Origin: Candidatus Heimdallarchaeota archaeon
GTDB lineage: Archaea; Asgardarchaeota; Heimdallarchaeia; Hodarchaeales; Hodarchaeaceae
Reading direction: 5' to 3'
DNA: 64,000 bases
NCBI GenBank assembly: GCA_011364965.1
Contig: RDOB01000004.1
Coordinates: 197,003 to 261,002, forward strand
The number at the start of each line of letters is the position of its first letter. Position 1 is the first letter of the stretch. Below the pieces are notes generated by a model. The model ran no database searches, was not told the origin of the DNA, and was given only the letters and a program-made list of their open reading frames with translations. Position numbers and translations under genes: made by a program. Below, piece after piece: positions 44,550 to 52,996 of the stretch.

Positions 44550-46379
44550 ATGTGTGGAATTATTGCGATTACGACTCAATCTAAGAAAAATGTTTCAAAA
44601 ATGATTACAACAGGACTAAAACGTCTTGAATATCGGGGATACGACAGTGTGGGGATTGCTACTATTAATAATGGCAAAATTCACACATTGAAGGATAAGG
44701 GAACGATTGAAAAAGTAGATAATGCATTAAATCTTGAACAACTCGAGGGTACGATAGGTATTGGGCACACCCGATGGGCTACACATGGACCCCCCAACCG
44801 AGAAAATGCACATCCACATGGGGATTGTACTGGAGAAATAACGGTAGTTCATAATGGAATAATAGAAAATTATCTGAAATTAAAACAAAAACTAAGAGAA
44901 TCAGGGCATTCTTTTATTTCAGAAACAGATACAGAAGTTTTAGCACATTTAGTAGAAGAAGAGCTAAAACACCCTGAACTGGCGCCTACAGTAAAAGAGG
45001 CCTTTAGAAGAGTTATTTCTCAAATCGAGGGTTCCTATGCCATCACATTGATTCATGCAAAAGAACCAGAAACAATATTCTTGGCACGGAAGGATAGTCC
45101 TTTAGTTATTGGAATTCAAGACGATACAAAATTCGCTGCGAGCGATATTCCTGCTTTTTTAGAATATACGAAAAAAGTGATTGTCCTTAAAGATGGCGAA
45201 ATCGCAACATTAACTCCAAAATCGGTTTATATTGAGAAAAACGGTTATAGAGTGCAACCGAAACCTTTTATTGTATCTTGGACTGCAGAAAGTGCTCAAA
45301 AAAGCGGTTATCCTCATTTTATGTTAAAAGAAATTCATGAGCAACCGATTGCATTACGAAATACTCTAACTATTAATTCAGAATCAGTTCATTCAGCTGT
45401 CACAAAAATATTAGAAGCTGAAAGAATCATCATCCTTGCCTGTGGAACAAGCTACCATGCAGGATTAACTGGTTATCACCAATTTCAACGTATATTAAAT
45501 AAAAAACCTGTTTATCCGGTAATTGCGTCAGAATACGATTCTTATTCGCACCTAATTGATAATGAAACAGCCATTATAGCAGTAAGTCAATCAGGGGAAA
45601 CATTAGATGTGATGAAAGCTTTATCCCCAGCAAAAAAGGATGGCGCTTCGATAATAGCCATAACAAATGTCGTGGATTCTTCAATTCCCCGATTAAGTAA
45701 TATCCCCTTGTATACACGAGCTGGACCTGAGATTGGTGTAGCAGCAACGAAAACGCATACTGCTCAAGTAGCCCTCCTTGCACGAATAGCCCTCCAATTA
45801 CAGCATGAGATAGGGACATTAGATAAAAGTGAATTCGATTCAATGCTTCAAATATTGAACGAAGAAACACCCTCAATCACACGTAAAATTATCCAACAAA
45901 ATGAATTTAAGGCGAAACGATTGGCTGAAAGAATCTCCTCCCGAAAAAGTGCTTATTTTCTTGCACGAGGACCAAATTTGCCAATTGCACTAGAAGGGGC
46001 CTTAAAAATCAAAGAAATTTCATATATACACGCAGAAGCTTTCCCTGCTGGAGAAAGTAAGCATGGTCCGATTGCTATTGTAGAACCAAGTTTTCCGATA
46101 ATTATGATAGCCCCAAACGACGCCACAGCCAAAAAATTATTAAATAATGCTGAAGAAATGAAGGCAAGAGGAGGGTATATCATTTCTGTGACTGAAAAAG
46201 ATCATAGTATTATCCAAAGATCTGATAGCGCTTTCATATTGCCTACATCTCCCTTACACCTCATCAATCCAATCTCCTACATCCTACCCCTTCAAATGTT
46301 GGCATACTATGCAGCTGTAACACGAGGAGTGGATCCGGACAAGCCGAAAAATCTAGCGAAAACGGTCACAGTAGAATAA
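44550..46379 (+). CDS. glmS: Glutamine-fructose-6-phosphate aminotransferase (isomerizing)
   Basis: Makes glucosamine-6-phosphate for N-glycans and cell surface sugars. Glutaminase domain starts MCGIIAITTQ with nucleophile Cys2, YRGYDSVG, HTRWATHG; two SIS domains follow (ACGTSYHAG; SQSGETLDV; ESKHGPIA). Ends in the closing tail KPKNLAKTVTVE. 609 residues, same as the E. coli enzyme. It is divergent from the HTH gene at 44209. Confidence 0.97.
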   Translation: MCGIIAITTQSKKNVSKMITTGLKRLEYRGYDSVGIATINNGKIHTLKDKGTIEKVDNALNLEQLEGTIGIGHTRWATHGPPNRENAHPHGDCTGEITVVHNGIIENYLKLKQKLRESGHSFISETDTEVLAHLVEEELKHPELAPTVKEAFRRVISQIEGSYAITLIHAKEPETIFLARKDSPLVIGIQDDTKFAASDIPAFLEYTKKVIVLKDGEIATLTPKSVYIEKNGYRVQPKPFIVSWTAESAQKSGYPHFMLKEIHEQPIALRNTLTINSESVHSAVTKILEAERIIILACGTSYHAGLTGYHQFQRILNKKPVYPVIASEYDSYSHLIDNETAIIAVSQSGETLDVMKALSPAKKDGASIIAITNVVDSSIPRLSNIPLYTRAGPEIGVAATKTHTAQVALLARIALQLQHEIGTLDKSEFDSMLQILNEETPSITRKIIQQNEFKAKRLAERISSRKSAYFLARGPNLPIALEGALKIKEISYIHAEAFPAGESKHGPIAIVEPSFPIIMIAPNDATAKKLLNNAEEMKARGGYIISVTEKDHSIIQRSDSAFILPTSPLHLINPISYILPLQMLAYYAAVTRGVDPDKPKNLAKTVTVE

Positions 46380-46386
46380 TTAAAGA

Positions 46387-46719
46387 TTAAAGCAATAAGA
46401 GCTTTTCAACATACCTTGGAAACCTTTCTCCTTCCTCTTTTTCCTCATTCTTGCTATTCGTATTATTCTTTTCAATTCGATAGAATTTACTTTCATTACC
46501 AACCTGAACACAAATCGCCCCTGGAAGATTTTGCCGGGGATCAAGAGTTTCTGAAAAATCGTGGAAATGCCTTAAAATCTCATCTCGAGTTTCAGATACA
46601 GCCATAACTTTGCTACCATAAAGTAAAATCCACTTCCCCCGACAAATAGCCTTTCTTAGAAGGGCTTGCATGCTCCAGTATGATTGTTCCTCTTTAAGAA
46701 AATAATCTAATAATGTCAA
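46387..46719 (-). CDS. Unknown small protein, DUF5678-like
   Basis: 110 residues. KWILLYGSKVMAVSETRDEI then LRHFHDFSETLDPRQNLPGAICVQVGNE resembles the short DUF5678-type strand-helix module (GKWVAI-x-GKVVA); the charged tail contains EEKEEGE. TTG start with GGAAG upstream. Convergent with glmS, 7 bases between stops. Not certain to be expressed. Confidence 0.5.
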   Translation of the reverse strand: MTLLDYFLKEEQSYWSMQALLRKAICRGKWILLYGSKVMAVSETRDEILRHFHDFSETLDPRQNLPGAICVQVGNESKFYRIEKNNTNSKNEEKEEGERFPRYVEKLLLL

Positions 46720-46967
46720 ATAATTTCTTCCTTACATCTCTTTAGATGGTTAGGATAGGAAAAAATTCAGGTGAACATAAGATTATAGGATTAAAAACCT
46801 TCTGGTGAACATATTAGAACACGAGTATTCGTGAAATAAAGAGCGAGGGGACTTCAAAAAAAAGGAAAATCACCGAATCTTCTTATAATAATCCGCTATA
46901 TTACAAAATGACCTTATAAGTAGAACCCCTGGTAAGAATAGAATTTTCAGAGTGGATAAAGACAATT

Positions 46968-47447
46968 TTATATAGGTCCAAAAAGAATCCAATAATGTAG
47001 AGCTAAACCTAGGAATATACTCATTATCACTAAGCGAATAGCAGATCCAATGATTCTTTCGCGGATTGTACGCTCTTTACTAGTCTCTACAAAGAATACA
47101 AGCCAAATAGAAGAAAAAATTCCGAGGAGGGAAAAGATTAAGGCAAAAGGATAATAAAGATTATCATCAACAAAAGGATTTTTCCATTCGGGGAATTCAA
47201 CAGTAGTAGTGGTATTAGTTTCGTCAGTATCAGACTCAGTGGTCGTTGTAGTATTATCAGGAACAGTAGTATCATTTTGAGAAATTAAAAAAGTAATTTT
47301 AAGGAATTCATTCTCATAGGATTCGTTATTGATATTTGTGTCCTCGATTAGTTGTGTAGAACTAGCCAAGGGATTTGTTAATAGGTTAAGTAGGATAGTT
47401 ATTGTTGCGAAACTGATAAGCACATGTCGGAAGCTCTTTGTAGACAT
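46968..47447 (-). CDS. Secreted/membrane protein with signal peptide and Thr-rich stalk
   Basis: 159 residues. Signal-like N-terminus (VLISFATITILLNLLTNPLA), a Thr-rich stretch (TTVPDNTTTTTESDTDETNT) probably O- or N-glycosylated, then two C-terminal spans (YPFALIFSLLGIFSSIWLVFF and LVIMSIFLGLALHYWILFG). Looks like a small surface anchor. No family recognised. Confidence 0.65.
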   Translation of the reverse strand: MSTKSFRHVLISFATITILLNLLTNPLASSTQLIEDTNINNESYENEFLKITFLISQNDTTVPDNTTTTTESDTDETNTTTTVEFPEWKNPFVDDNLYYPFALIFSLLGIFSSIWLVFFVETSKERTIRERIIGSAIRLVIMSIFLGLALHYWILFGPI

Positions 47448-47778
47448 TATTAATCATTACTCCAGCAATCAGGCATGAAATGATGCCCATTTCGTCGAAT
47501 CTTGCTTAAAGAGGGAAAGTCTAAAAAAGTTCCTTTGTATGTCCAAAAAACACAGATGAAATGCAAAATTGAAGCACCCTGAAATCTACCACAAAAAGAA
47601 TATAGAGGAAGAAGAAAAACAGAATTACAGCAAAAAGACCAGTATATATATGAGAAAATTAGAAAGGAGGGAGTTTAAGAGGGAGATCTGTATGAAAATA
47701 ATTAGAAACTGAAGGGAAAGGGAAATAAGACCCTATTCTGCTTAGAAATCATATATGATCGCAAAGTAGTAAGAAATA
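47448..47778. other. Gene-free stretch downstream of tRNA-Gly(UCC)
   Basis: Purine-rich DNA with a TATATATA run near 47643-47653. No gene or repeat seen. It lies on the 3' side of the tRNA. Confidence 0.4.
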
Positions 47779-47884
47779 TGCGCCGACCGGGAATATCAAT
47801 AAAATACGCCATAGGTATTTTATTTTTGAACCCGGCTTACCAGCTTGGAAGGCTGGAGTCCTAACCAGGCTAGACTATCGGCGC
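47779..47884 (-). tRNA. tRNA-Gly(UCC) with a T-loop intron
   Basis: Acceptor GCGCCGA/TCGGCGC, D-arm GTCT/GGAC, anticodon stem CCAGC/GCTGG with loop CTTCCAA (anticodon UCC), T-stem CCGGG/CCCGG. Discriminator A at 47779. The T-loop is 39 bases (47792-47830) instead of 7. Taking out 32 bases gives TTCAAAT, exactly the T-loop of the intron-free tRNA-Gly(GCC) at 60348. The extra bases fold as AATAAAATAC-CTATGGC-GTATTTTATT, a perfect 10-bp hairpin. No CCA encoded. An identical 3' copy lies inverted at 50295-50380. Confidence 0.93.
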
Positions 47885-48012
47885 GACACGTCATCTATTC
47901 GGATATTCATTGCTTAATCGAGTGTTTTCCCGTCTTTAAGCAGCTTTTGTGTCTTCTCTTCGTTTTTTGTTTTGTGTACGCTCCCTGTTCTCCCTTTCTC
48001 TTAGTCCCTTTT

Positions 48013-48753
48013 TTATGTTTTTGGTCTAAAAATCGTGTACTCTTCTCGCCATGTTTCATCTTTGGTGTAGAAGTCTTTATCGTACTCGACGAAACTCTTT
48101 TTGCTTGTCCATACTTCCAGATTTGTCGCGTAGTTGTCTTTGGGGGCGGGTAGAATGACCTGTTTGATGTAACTTGTCTGCAATGTTAATAGGAGGGGGT
48201 GAGGATTGGGGATTGCCCCCACTTGCCCTATATCAATATGTTGGATCTTCGGACACTCCAATACGGGGGTTAAATCCACTTTTTCTAGAGGATTTTGGCC
48301 CATATAAAGTGACTTCAAATTTTGACAGTGCCTCAGTGGCGTTAAATCGACTGAGGTCAGGCGGTTACTCCTAATATCTATCCGGGTTATGTTTGGCCAG
48401 CCTTTGGCCCAGGTCAGATCGACTTCTGGTAACAGATTGACACGAAGTGTCAGTGTATGTAGTGGCGTGCACTTTCTCAAGACGCGAGTCTCAAATGCCT
48501 GTAATTCGTTTCCACTTAAGGAGAATACCTCTATTGCGTTACAGTTCTCTAAGCTTTCACTGTGTTGAATCTCTTTAAGGCCCGCGAAGATAATTTCTAT
48601 ACTACTCAGATCTGGGTATGCTTCCAACGGCTTGAAATCTAGTGTTGGATATCGAGTATATGGTGGGTCGCCCCCGTTATAGCTTACAACGTACGATCCA
48701 GAAAAGCCCTTTTTGATGAACGCTTCAGGTAATTTAATTTGTAACCACTCCAC
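48013..48753 (-). CDS. Leucine-rich-repeat protein (VDLTPL type)
   Basis: 246 residues. A leading segment (SYNGGDPPYTRYPTLDFKPL) and about five LRRs of the form LTSVDLTPLRHCQNLKSLYM, a kind common in Asgard LRR proteins. The C-terminal cap is TSYIKQVILPAPKDNYATNL with WTSKKSFVEYDKDF. The gene lies 128 bases upstream of tRNA-Gly(UCC) on the same strand. Its decayed paralogue stands in the same position next to tRNA-Gly(GCC) (60566-61356), including the 3' flank. Cytosolic; ligand unknown. Confidence 0.85.
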   Translation of the reverse strand: MEWLQIKLPEAFIKKGFSGSYVVSYNGGDPPYTRYPTLDFKPLEAYPDLSSIEIIFAGLKEIQHSESLENCNAIEVFSLSGNELQAFETRVLRKCTPLHTLTLRVNLLPEVDLTWAKGWPNITRIDIRSNRLTSVDLTPLRHCQNLKSLYMGQNPLEKVDLTPVLECPKIQHIDIGQVGAIPNPHPLLLTLQTSYIKQVILPAPKDNYATNLEVWTSKKSFVEYDKDFYTKDETWREEYTIFRPKT

Positions 48754-48834
48754 GATTTAATACTTTATGCATATATTAACGTTTTTCTGGTTTATAAACC
48801 TTTGTTTTTACGGAATTATTACGAAATAGAGCTT

Positions 48835-49617
48835 TTAGTCGGGTTTCCAGCAATAATTGACCGTATCATATGATTGACCAGGCAGGATCAGGCGGGCGAT
48901 ATTGCAATCCCAGTCAAACACCCAATCATAGACTAAACGGAAGTATTTGTTCGTACAGTAGGCTTCAGAATGGCCGAGATATCCAAATTCCCCAAAGAAA
49001 AGCAGTTCTGCCGTCATTATACTAATAACTGCTACATCAATCCAGCCTACAATGACATTTACTCCTGGAATCATGGAGGCAACCACATTCACGAAGATAA
49101 TCAATATCATCAACGCGATGAATGATAATACTGCGAGGATTTGTTCTAGGATCGACCCTGCAGGACGGTTGAAATCGATATAAGCGGGAAGACTGGTGCC
49201 AACACTCACTGCTGAGTTAAAATTAAAGTTATACCGTAAGGATGAATTTACGGGATCTTGATGTGATACCCCTACTAGAATATTAATCACTCCATTCTGG
49301 CGAGGACGGCTATAATACTCACCATTGTAAAAAACATCATCCCCATTGTCAAAGAAATATCCAGGAGATTGATTCGAATCGAACTCCAGCGTTCGGGCAA
49401 TCACTTCAGTCTCGCTACTCGCATAGAGGGTTGAGATCTGACTGGAGCCCCAAGAGTATGCATTTACCTCGGAGAGAACAGGAGCTGAACTATGACTTTG
49501 AGGTGCCGCGAAACTCCACACCTCAACCTGTAGCTGAGTAGCACTGATACCAGGTACTGGAATATATAAGGGAGGGGAACTGGCAGCATAATCCCTCCAG
49601 AAGAACCAGGTTTTCTC
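48835..49617 (-). pseudogene. 5'-truncated surface/membrane protein gene
   Basis: Open from a TGA at 49618 to 48835; the first available start (GTG 49521) lies inside protein-like text (DYAASSPPLYIPVPGISATQ upstream), so the N-terminus is missing. A Ser-rich extracellular-type part with WxF and Tyr motifs (GYFFDNGDDVFYNGEYYSRP) is followed by two hydrophobic spans (LAVLSFIALMILIIFVNVVAS, and VIVGWIDVAVISIMTAELLF) and a Cys-containing tail. The break at 49618 is sharp and adjoins the HTH gene fragment on the other strand. No family recognised. Confidence 0.6.
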
Positions 49618-49636
49618 TCAGGTTATCAAGCTCCCC

Positions 49637-49885
49637 TTGTCACAGGTGAAAGTCCTTCTCTATTATGGTTTCTTGGGGAAGCTGCCCCTCATCACGATGG
49701 ATATCGAGAAAACCCTCCTCCAGCTAAATGTTTCCTATGATTTCAAACGGACGGGGATGTTATTGAAGGAACTCGCCACTGAAGAGCTTATTGAGATGGA
49801 AGAACGTGTCTCCAAGAATAATCGCACCTATCGCCTATGGAAGTTCCCACCTGTGGCGTCATTTACCCCTAGTAATGAATTATAG
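49637..49885 (+). CDS. Winged-helix protein, possibly N-terminally truncated
   Basis: 82 residues from TTG 49637, but the frame is open from 49592 and the earlier text (VFSQVIKLPLSQVKVLLYYG) is protein-like, so this may be the C-terminal part of a longer gene. It contains VSYDFKRTGMLLKELATEEL followed by EMEERVSKNNRTYRLWKF, a winged-helix-like shape with the wing. Head to head with the truncated membrane gene, whose junction lies at 49618. Probably not functional alone. Confidence 0.5.
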   Translation: MSQVKVLLYYGFLGKLPLITMDIEKTLLQLNVSYDFKRTGMLLKELATEELIEMEERVSKNNRTYRLWKFPPVASFTPSNEL

Positions 49886-50294
49886 GGAACTTCTTACCAA
49901 AAGTACAATCATTAAATTTAATTGCAGACAAAATCCCTCTAATTTGGAGAACGAATTCAGGATTTCTCTTAGCTCTTGTATCCATTGAGGCAATCTGTAT
50001 ATGCTGAATTTAAATGGCCAGAAGCTTACTATACCAGTAATTGATAATGATGTAAACAAAATAGAATTTTATCTATCTATCCACCCTAATTTGGACATAT
50101 AGAAATGCAAGAATGAAAAACAACAGCTAATGTAATCCGCCAAGGAGGAAATACTTACTTCTCTTATGCGTTTTAAAGAATTAATTTATGCTATTGAAGA
50201 TAAATTTGTGGTTTTCTTATACTCAAAAATAGCACAGAATGGCATTAAACAAAATAACATTGGCTATATCAAACATCCTTGATATAATCGGAGC
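49886..50294. other. Gene-poor part of the tRNA-Gly cassette
   Basis: Two short protein-like frames: 34 codons near 50000-50101 (ends SIHPNLDI) and 38 codons at 50167-50283 (MRFKELIYAIEDKFVVFLYS) preceded by AAGGAGGAAA at a poor distance. A perfect inverted repeat TATATCAA-ACATCC-TTGATATA (50265-50286) sits eight bases before the tRNA copy, which could be a recombinase or binding site. No gene claimed. Confidence 0.4.
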
Positions 50295-50380
50295 TAGGAC
50301 TCCAGCCTTCCAAGCTGGTAAGCCGGGTTCAAAAATAAAATACCTATGGCGTATTTTATTGATATTCCCGGTCGGCGCAT
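50295..50380 (+). repeat. Inverted partial copy of tRNA-Gly(UCC)
   Basis: 86 bases identical to the 3' part of the tRNA at 47779-47884, from the D-loop (TAGGACTCC) through anticodon, T-loop intron and acceptor, plus two flanking bases, but on the opposite strand. The 5' acceptor and D-stem half are missing, so it cannot fold into a tRNA alone. Perfect identity including the intron means recent copying or gene conversion. Direct repeats would signal integrase attachment; inverted ones would allow inversion of the 2.4 kb between. Confidence 0.92.
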
Positions 50381-50435
50381 TTTCCATTATTTTTCTTCAG
50401 ACAGGTCAAATCCTTTACCGTAAAAATCAGCGACT

Positions 50436-50679
50436 TCAAAGTAGATCTTTTTCATTGCTATTATTTGCGAGCTTAATCTCAATGATATCGAATATTCTTG
50501 ATTCATGCTCGGCCAGGCTTTGCTGGATAAATTTCCAGTCTAATCCCTTTTGGCCAAACTGCTTTGTGAGGTACACATATTCACTATCAATCCCTTGATA
50601 ATGATCCTCGGCTTCTAAAATTATTATCGCGTGACCAAACGATTCTCTTGTATCCCCAACAATCTTTACGATTCTTCAT
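50436..50679 (-). CDS. Small protein after aRF1, start out of frame
   Basis: An open stretch of 79 codons (50438-50675) reads well (GDTRESFGHAIIILEAEDHY then VYLTKQFGQKGLDWKFIQQS), starting one codon after TGA and lacking ATG, GTG or TTG. An ATG with AAGAAGGG upstream is at 50679, but one base out of frame. Removing one A would give MRIVKIVGDTRE. So either a frameshift mutation, a sequencing error, or a non-standard start. It follows the aRF1 stop within 15 bases. Family not recognised. Confidence 0.55.
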
Positions 50680-50693
50680 CCCTTCTTACAGAT

Positions 50694-51938
50694 CTAATGC
50701 TCTATCTCATAACGTAATATAGCACAAATGCCTCCAAAACTCTGAATTTGTCTACCTTCTTCTGTTGTGTCACTGATAATTTCAGTTCTTGCCCCAGTCT
50801 CTTCAGCTAAATATCCCAGATTCAAAATTAAATCTTTCTTTTCAATGTCCCATTTAAGAGTATTACACTTCGGACAGGAGGTTTTTTGAATTTCAGATAT
50901 ATAATTACTTTCTTCTTCAAATTTAATCGTTGCTTCTTGGAGGAAAGAGCAATTTAAACATGTACTTTTCATCCGTAATAGATTCAAACCCTTTGATACA
51001 AGTAATGTATCGACCGCTCCCATTTTAAGATTCTCTCGAACCTCTTTTTCACCATAATTTGCTTTATTTGCCATCATAGCATCAAGAAATTGACGAACCA
51101 ATTTCTTCTCTTCCATAATTGAAACTCCTTCTAATAAATCTTGAGATTCTGAGACTAATTCACGGATCCCACTTTGATCTCCTCCATATCCTAAATCCTT
51201 TATCCCAATCAGTTTGTCTTTTAGGCGCTTATCAAAGTATTCAATCACTTGTTCTTTTATTTGACCAGGTCCTCCAACGATAATTCCTTTTAAATTCTTA
51301 TCAGGGGCTTCAATAAAGAAATTTTTTAATTCATCAGCAACTCTTTTCATAAATCGAGCTACAGCTTCCTCTCTTAATCTAGCAAATCGAACGCTACTCT
51401 GGCCACCTTTTCTGTGTTTTTTAGCTGCTCCACTTCTTGTAGATTTAATGATTTCAATATTTCCTCCCTTTAATGTAGCAATAGTAGCTTTAGCTGAATC
51501 AATAGCAAGCAATGCATATAATTCCTTTTCAACCATCCGATCTAAAAGGTGTTCAACATGAAAACGGTTATCACAAACGTAAAGTTTTCGTGAAACTGGT
51601 TCTGGAGGTTCAAAAACATAGGATTCGATTTTAAAATCCTTATGACCTGAATCAGATGTGGCACCAGCGAAAAAAACAATTCCAGTTGAAGGAGATTTAT
51701 TACCATATAGTTTCAACTTGCCAATGACTGTGCGGAGTGCGCTAACAACATTTTTCTGAGTGAATTTACTACGAATGTTAGTTGCTGTACCTATCTCTTC
51801 GGTCAGCTCTTGAACAAAAGCAGCGATGGCACGATCAGGAGGAACATAGAGAGAGATAAGACATGTACTCCCATCTGGAGATTCCTTTTTTTGGAGATCT
51901 GTCAATTCTTTCTCATATTTATATTGTTTAAAGCTCAT
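50694..51938 (-). CDS. prf1: Peptide chain release factor aRF1
   Basis: Terminates translation at all three stops. NIRS (54-57, the NIKS-type decoding motif), KHRKGGQSSVRFARLRE with GGQ (178-180), GIIVGGPGQIKEQV, and a C-terminal zinc-ribbon-like set of cysteines (CLNCSF..., CPKC). 414 residues, the usual archaeal length. Works with ABCE1 (18359-20197). Confidence 0.97.
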   Translation of the reverse strand: MSFKQYKYEKELTDLQKKESPDGSTCLISLYVPPDRAIAAFVQELTEEIGTATNIRSKFTQKNVVSALRTVIGKLKLYGNKSPSTGIVFFAGATSDSGHKDFKIESYVFEPPEPVSRKLYVCDNRFHVEHLLDRMVEKELYALLAIDSAKATIATLKGGNIEIIKSTRSGAAKKHRKGGQSSVRFARLREEAVARFMKRVADELKNFFIEAPDKNLKGIIVGGPGQIKEQVIEYFDKRLKDKLIGIKDLGYGGDQSGIRELVSESQDLLEGVSIMEEKKLVRQFLDAMMANKANYGEKEVRENLKMGAVDTLLVSKGLNLLRMKSTCLNCSFLQEATIKFEEESNYISEIQKTSCPKCNTLKWDIEKKDLILNLGYLAEETGARTEIISDTTEEGRQIQSFGGICAILRYEIEH

Positions 51939-51999
51939 TTTGCATTCCTAATTCCATATATCGTCTGGATTGCCCAGTATTTCTTCTTTAACAGCGATG

Positions 52000-52989
52000 T
52001 TAAAAAGACCCGGGATTTAACAAAGCGCTTTCAATCGCTTTATAGAAGGTGGAAAAGCTATTAATGAATTCATTAAATGTTATTTGCTTCCAATCAGTGA
52101 GAGGAGAATATTCAACGAAGTCTAATCGCAATATTTTCGCTGAACATCGATTACAAATCATTGAGAGTATTTTTAATGTTTCTCTTATTTCTTTGGATTG
52201 GGTTTCAACACTTTTTATTTTCTGTAATCTAAAAGATTCAAGATCAGTGAAGTAGCCAAGAATTTCTCCCAGTTGAACGTTTGAATCCGAGTTCAACTCT
52301 TTATATTCCTCTAATTGTTGTTCAAGATTCATAGAATGTCCGATTATTAGGTCTCTATGCCAAAAATTTGCATAACCCATGAATGGATTCCGAGAGATCT
52401 GATAAAAATCTAGATCTATCGTTACATAAATATATTTCTCCTCAAGCCATTTAATAAACCCCTGATTCTGAATCAATCTAGATAGCTGATATTCTGAAAA
52501 TGCAAAATTTGAGAGATTATTTAATTCATTTGAAGAATCTCCCCAAAGTCCTATTACGACTGTTCTACTGGCTAGATTTTTAGTAATCCATGCATTGTGT
52601 ATATTATGGTTGTCTCGAAAGTCAAGATGGGCATCTAGAGTGATAATCCCAAAATTTTCGTCAAAATGCTTTAAATAATCTCCAGCAATGAATTTAGCAG
52701 GAGCGTGAGAGGGTGAAACATTGAGTAATTTTGGGGTTTCATTCCAAATATTAAAAGGGAGGTCATTATAGGATCGTGAGTTTAATACTTGATTGTGGGG
52801 ATGCTTCTTAAGGTAATTATGTAACTTTAGATAAAAATCGGGGGCAATGATGCCCTCAAACTCAAGGTTAGGATATTTATTTTTCAGGAATCTTATTTTT
52901 TCGAAAGCCCAGTATTCTTCAGCCCAGAAGTTAATAACTCCATATGTATTGGGAGGAAAAGCAGGAAAAACCCTATTTTTAGATGGCAT
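52000..52989 (-). CDS. Arginase-fold (ureohydrolase-like) protein
   Basis: Manganese-site motifs LDAHLDF (D-x-H-x-D) and TIDLDF (D-x-D) match the arginase/agmatinase superfamily, but the overall sequence is distant and closer in layout to UPF0489-type proteins. A longer frame opens at 53043 and overlaps UMP kinase; Met at 52989 begins 7 bases after that stop and gives the natural NRVFPAFPPNTYGV start. 329 residues. Substrate unknown; could be guanidino compounds or a non-catalytic variant. Confidence 0.65.
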   Translation of the reverse strand: MPSKNRVFPAFPPNTYGVINFWAEEYWAFEKIRFLKNKYPNLEFEGIIAPDFYLKLHNYLKKHPHNQVLNSRSYNDLPFNIWNETPKLLNVSPSHAPAKFIAGDYLKHFDENFGIITLDAHLDFRDNHNIHNAWITKNLASRTVVIGLWGDSSNELNNLSNFAFSEYQLSRLIQNQGFIKWLEEKYIYVTIDLDFYQISRNPFMGYANFWHRDLIIGHSMNLEQQLEEYKELNSDSNVQLGEILGYFTDLESFRLQKIKSVETQSKEIRETLKILSMICNRCSAKILRLDFVEYSPLTDWKQITFNEFINSFSTFYKAIESALLNPGSF

Positions 52990-52996
52990 TGTAGGG

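Noticed and set aside
47779..50380. Integrase attachment site pair (attL/attR)
   Set aside because: The copies are inverted, not direct, and no integrase gene lies between them; kept as an invertible-cassette idea.
50239..50598. A 119-codon plus-strand frame
   Set aside because: It runs through the inverted tRNA-Gly copy and opposite the aRF1-downstream small gene; the peptide is not protein-like across the tRNA.
50436..50679. Selenocysteine or pyrrolysine readthrough at the TGA
   Set aside because: The TGA is right at the start of the frame, where a frameshift is the simpler reading, and no SECIS-like structure was seen.
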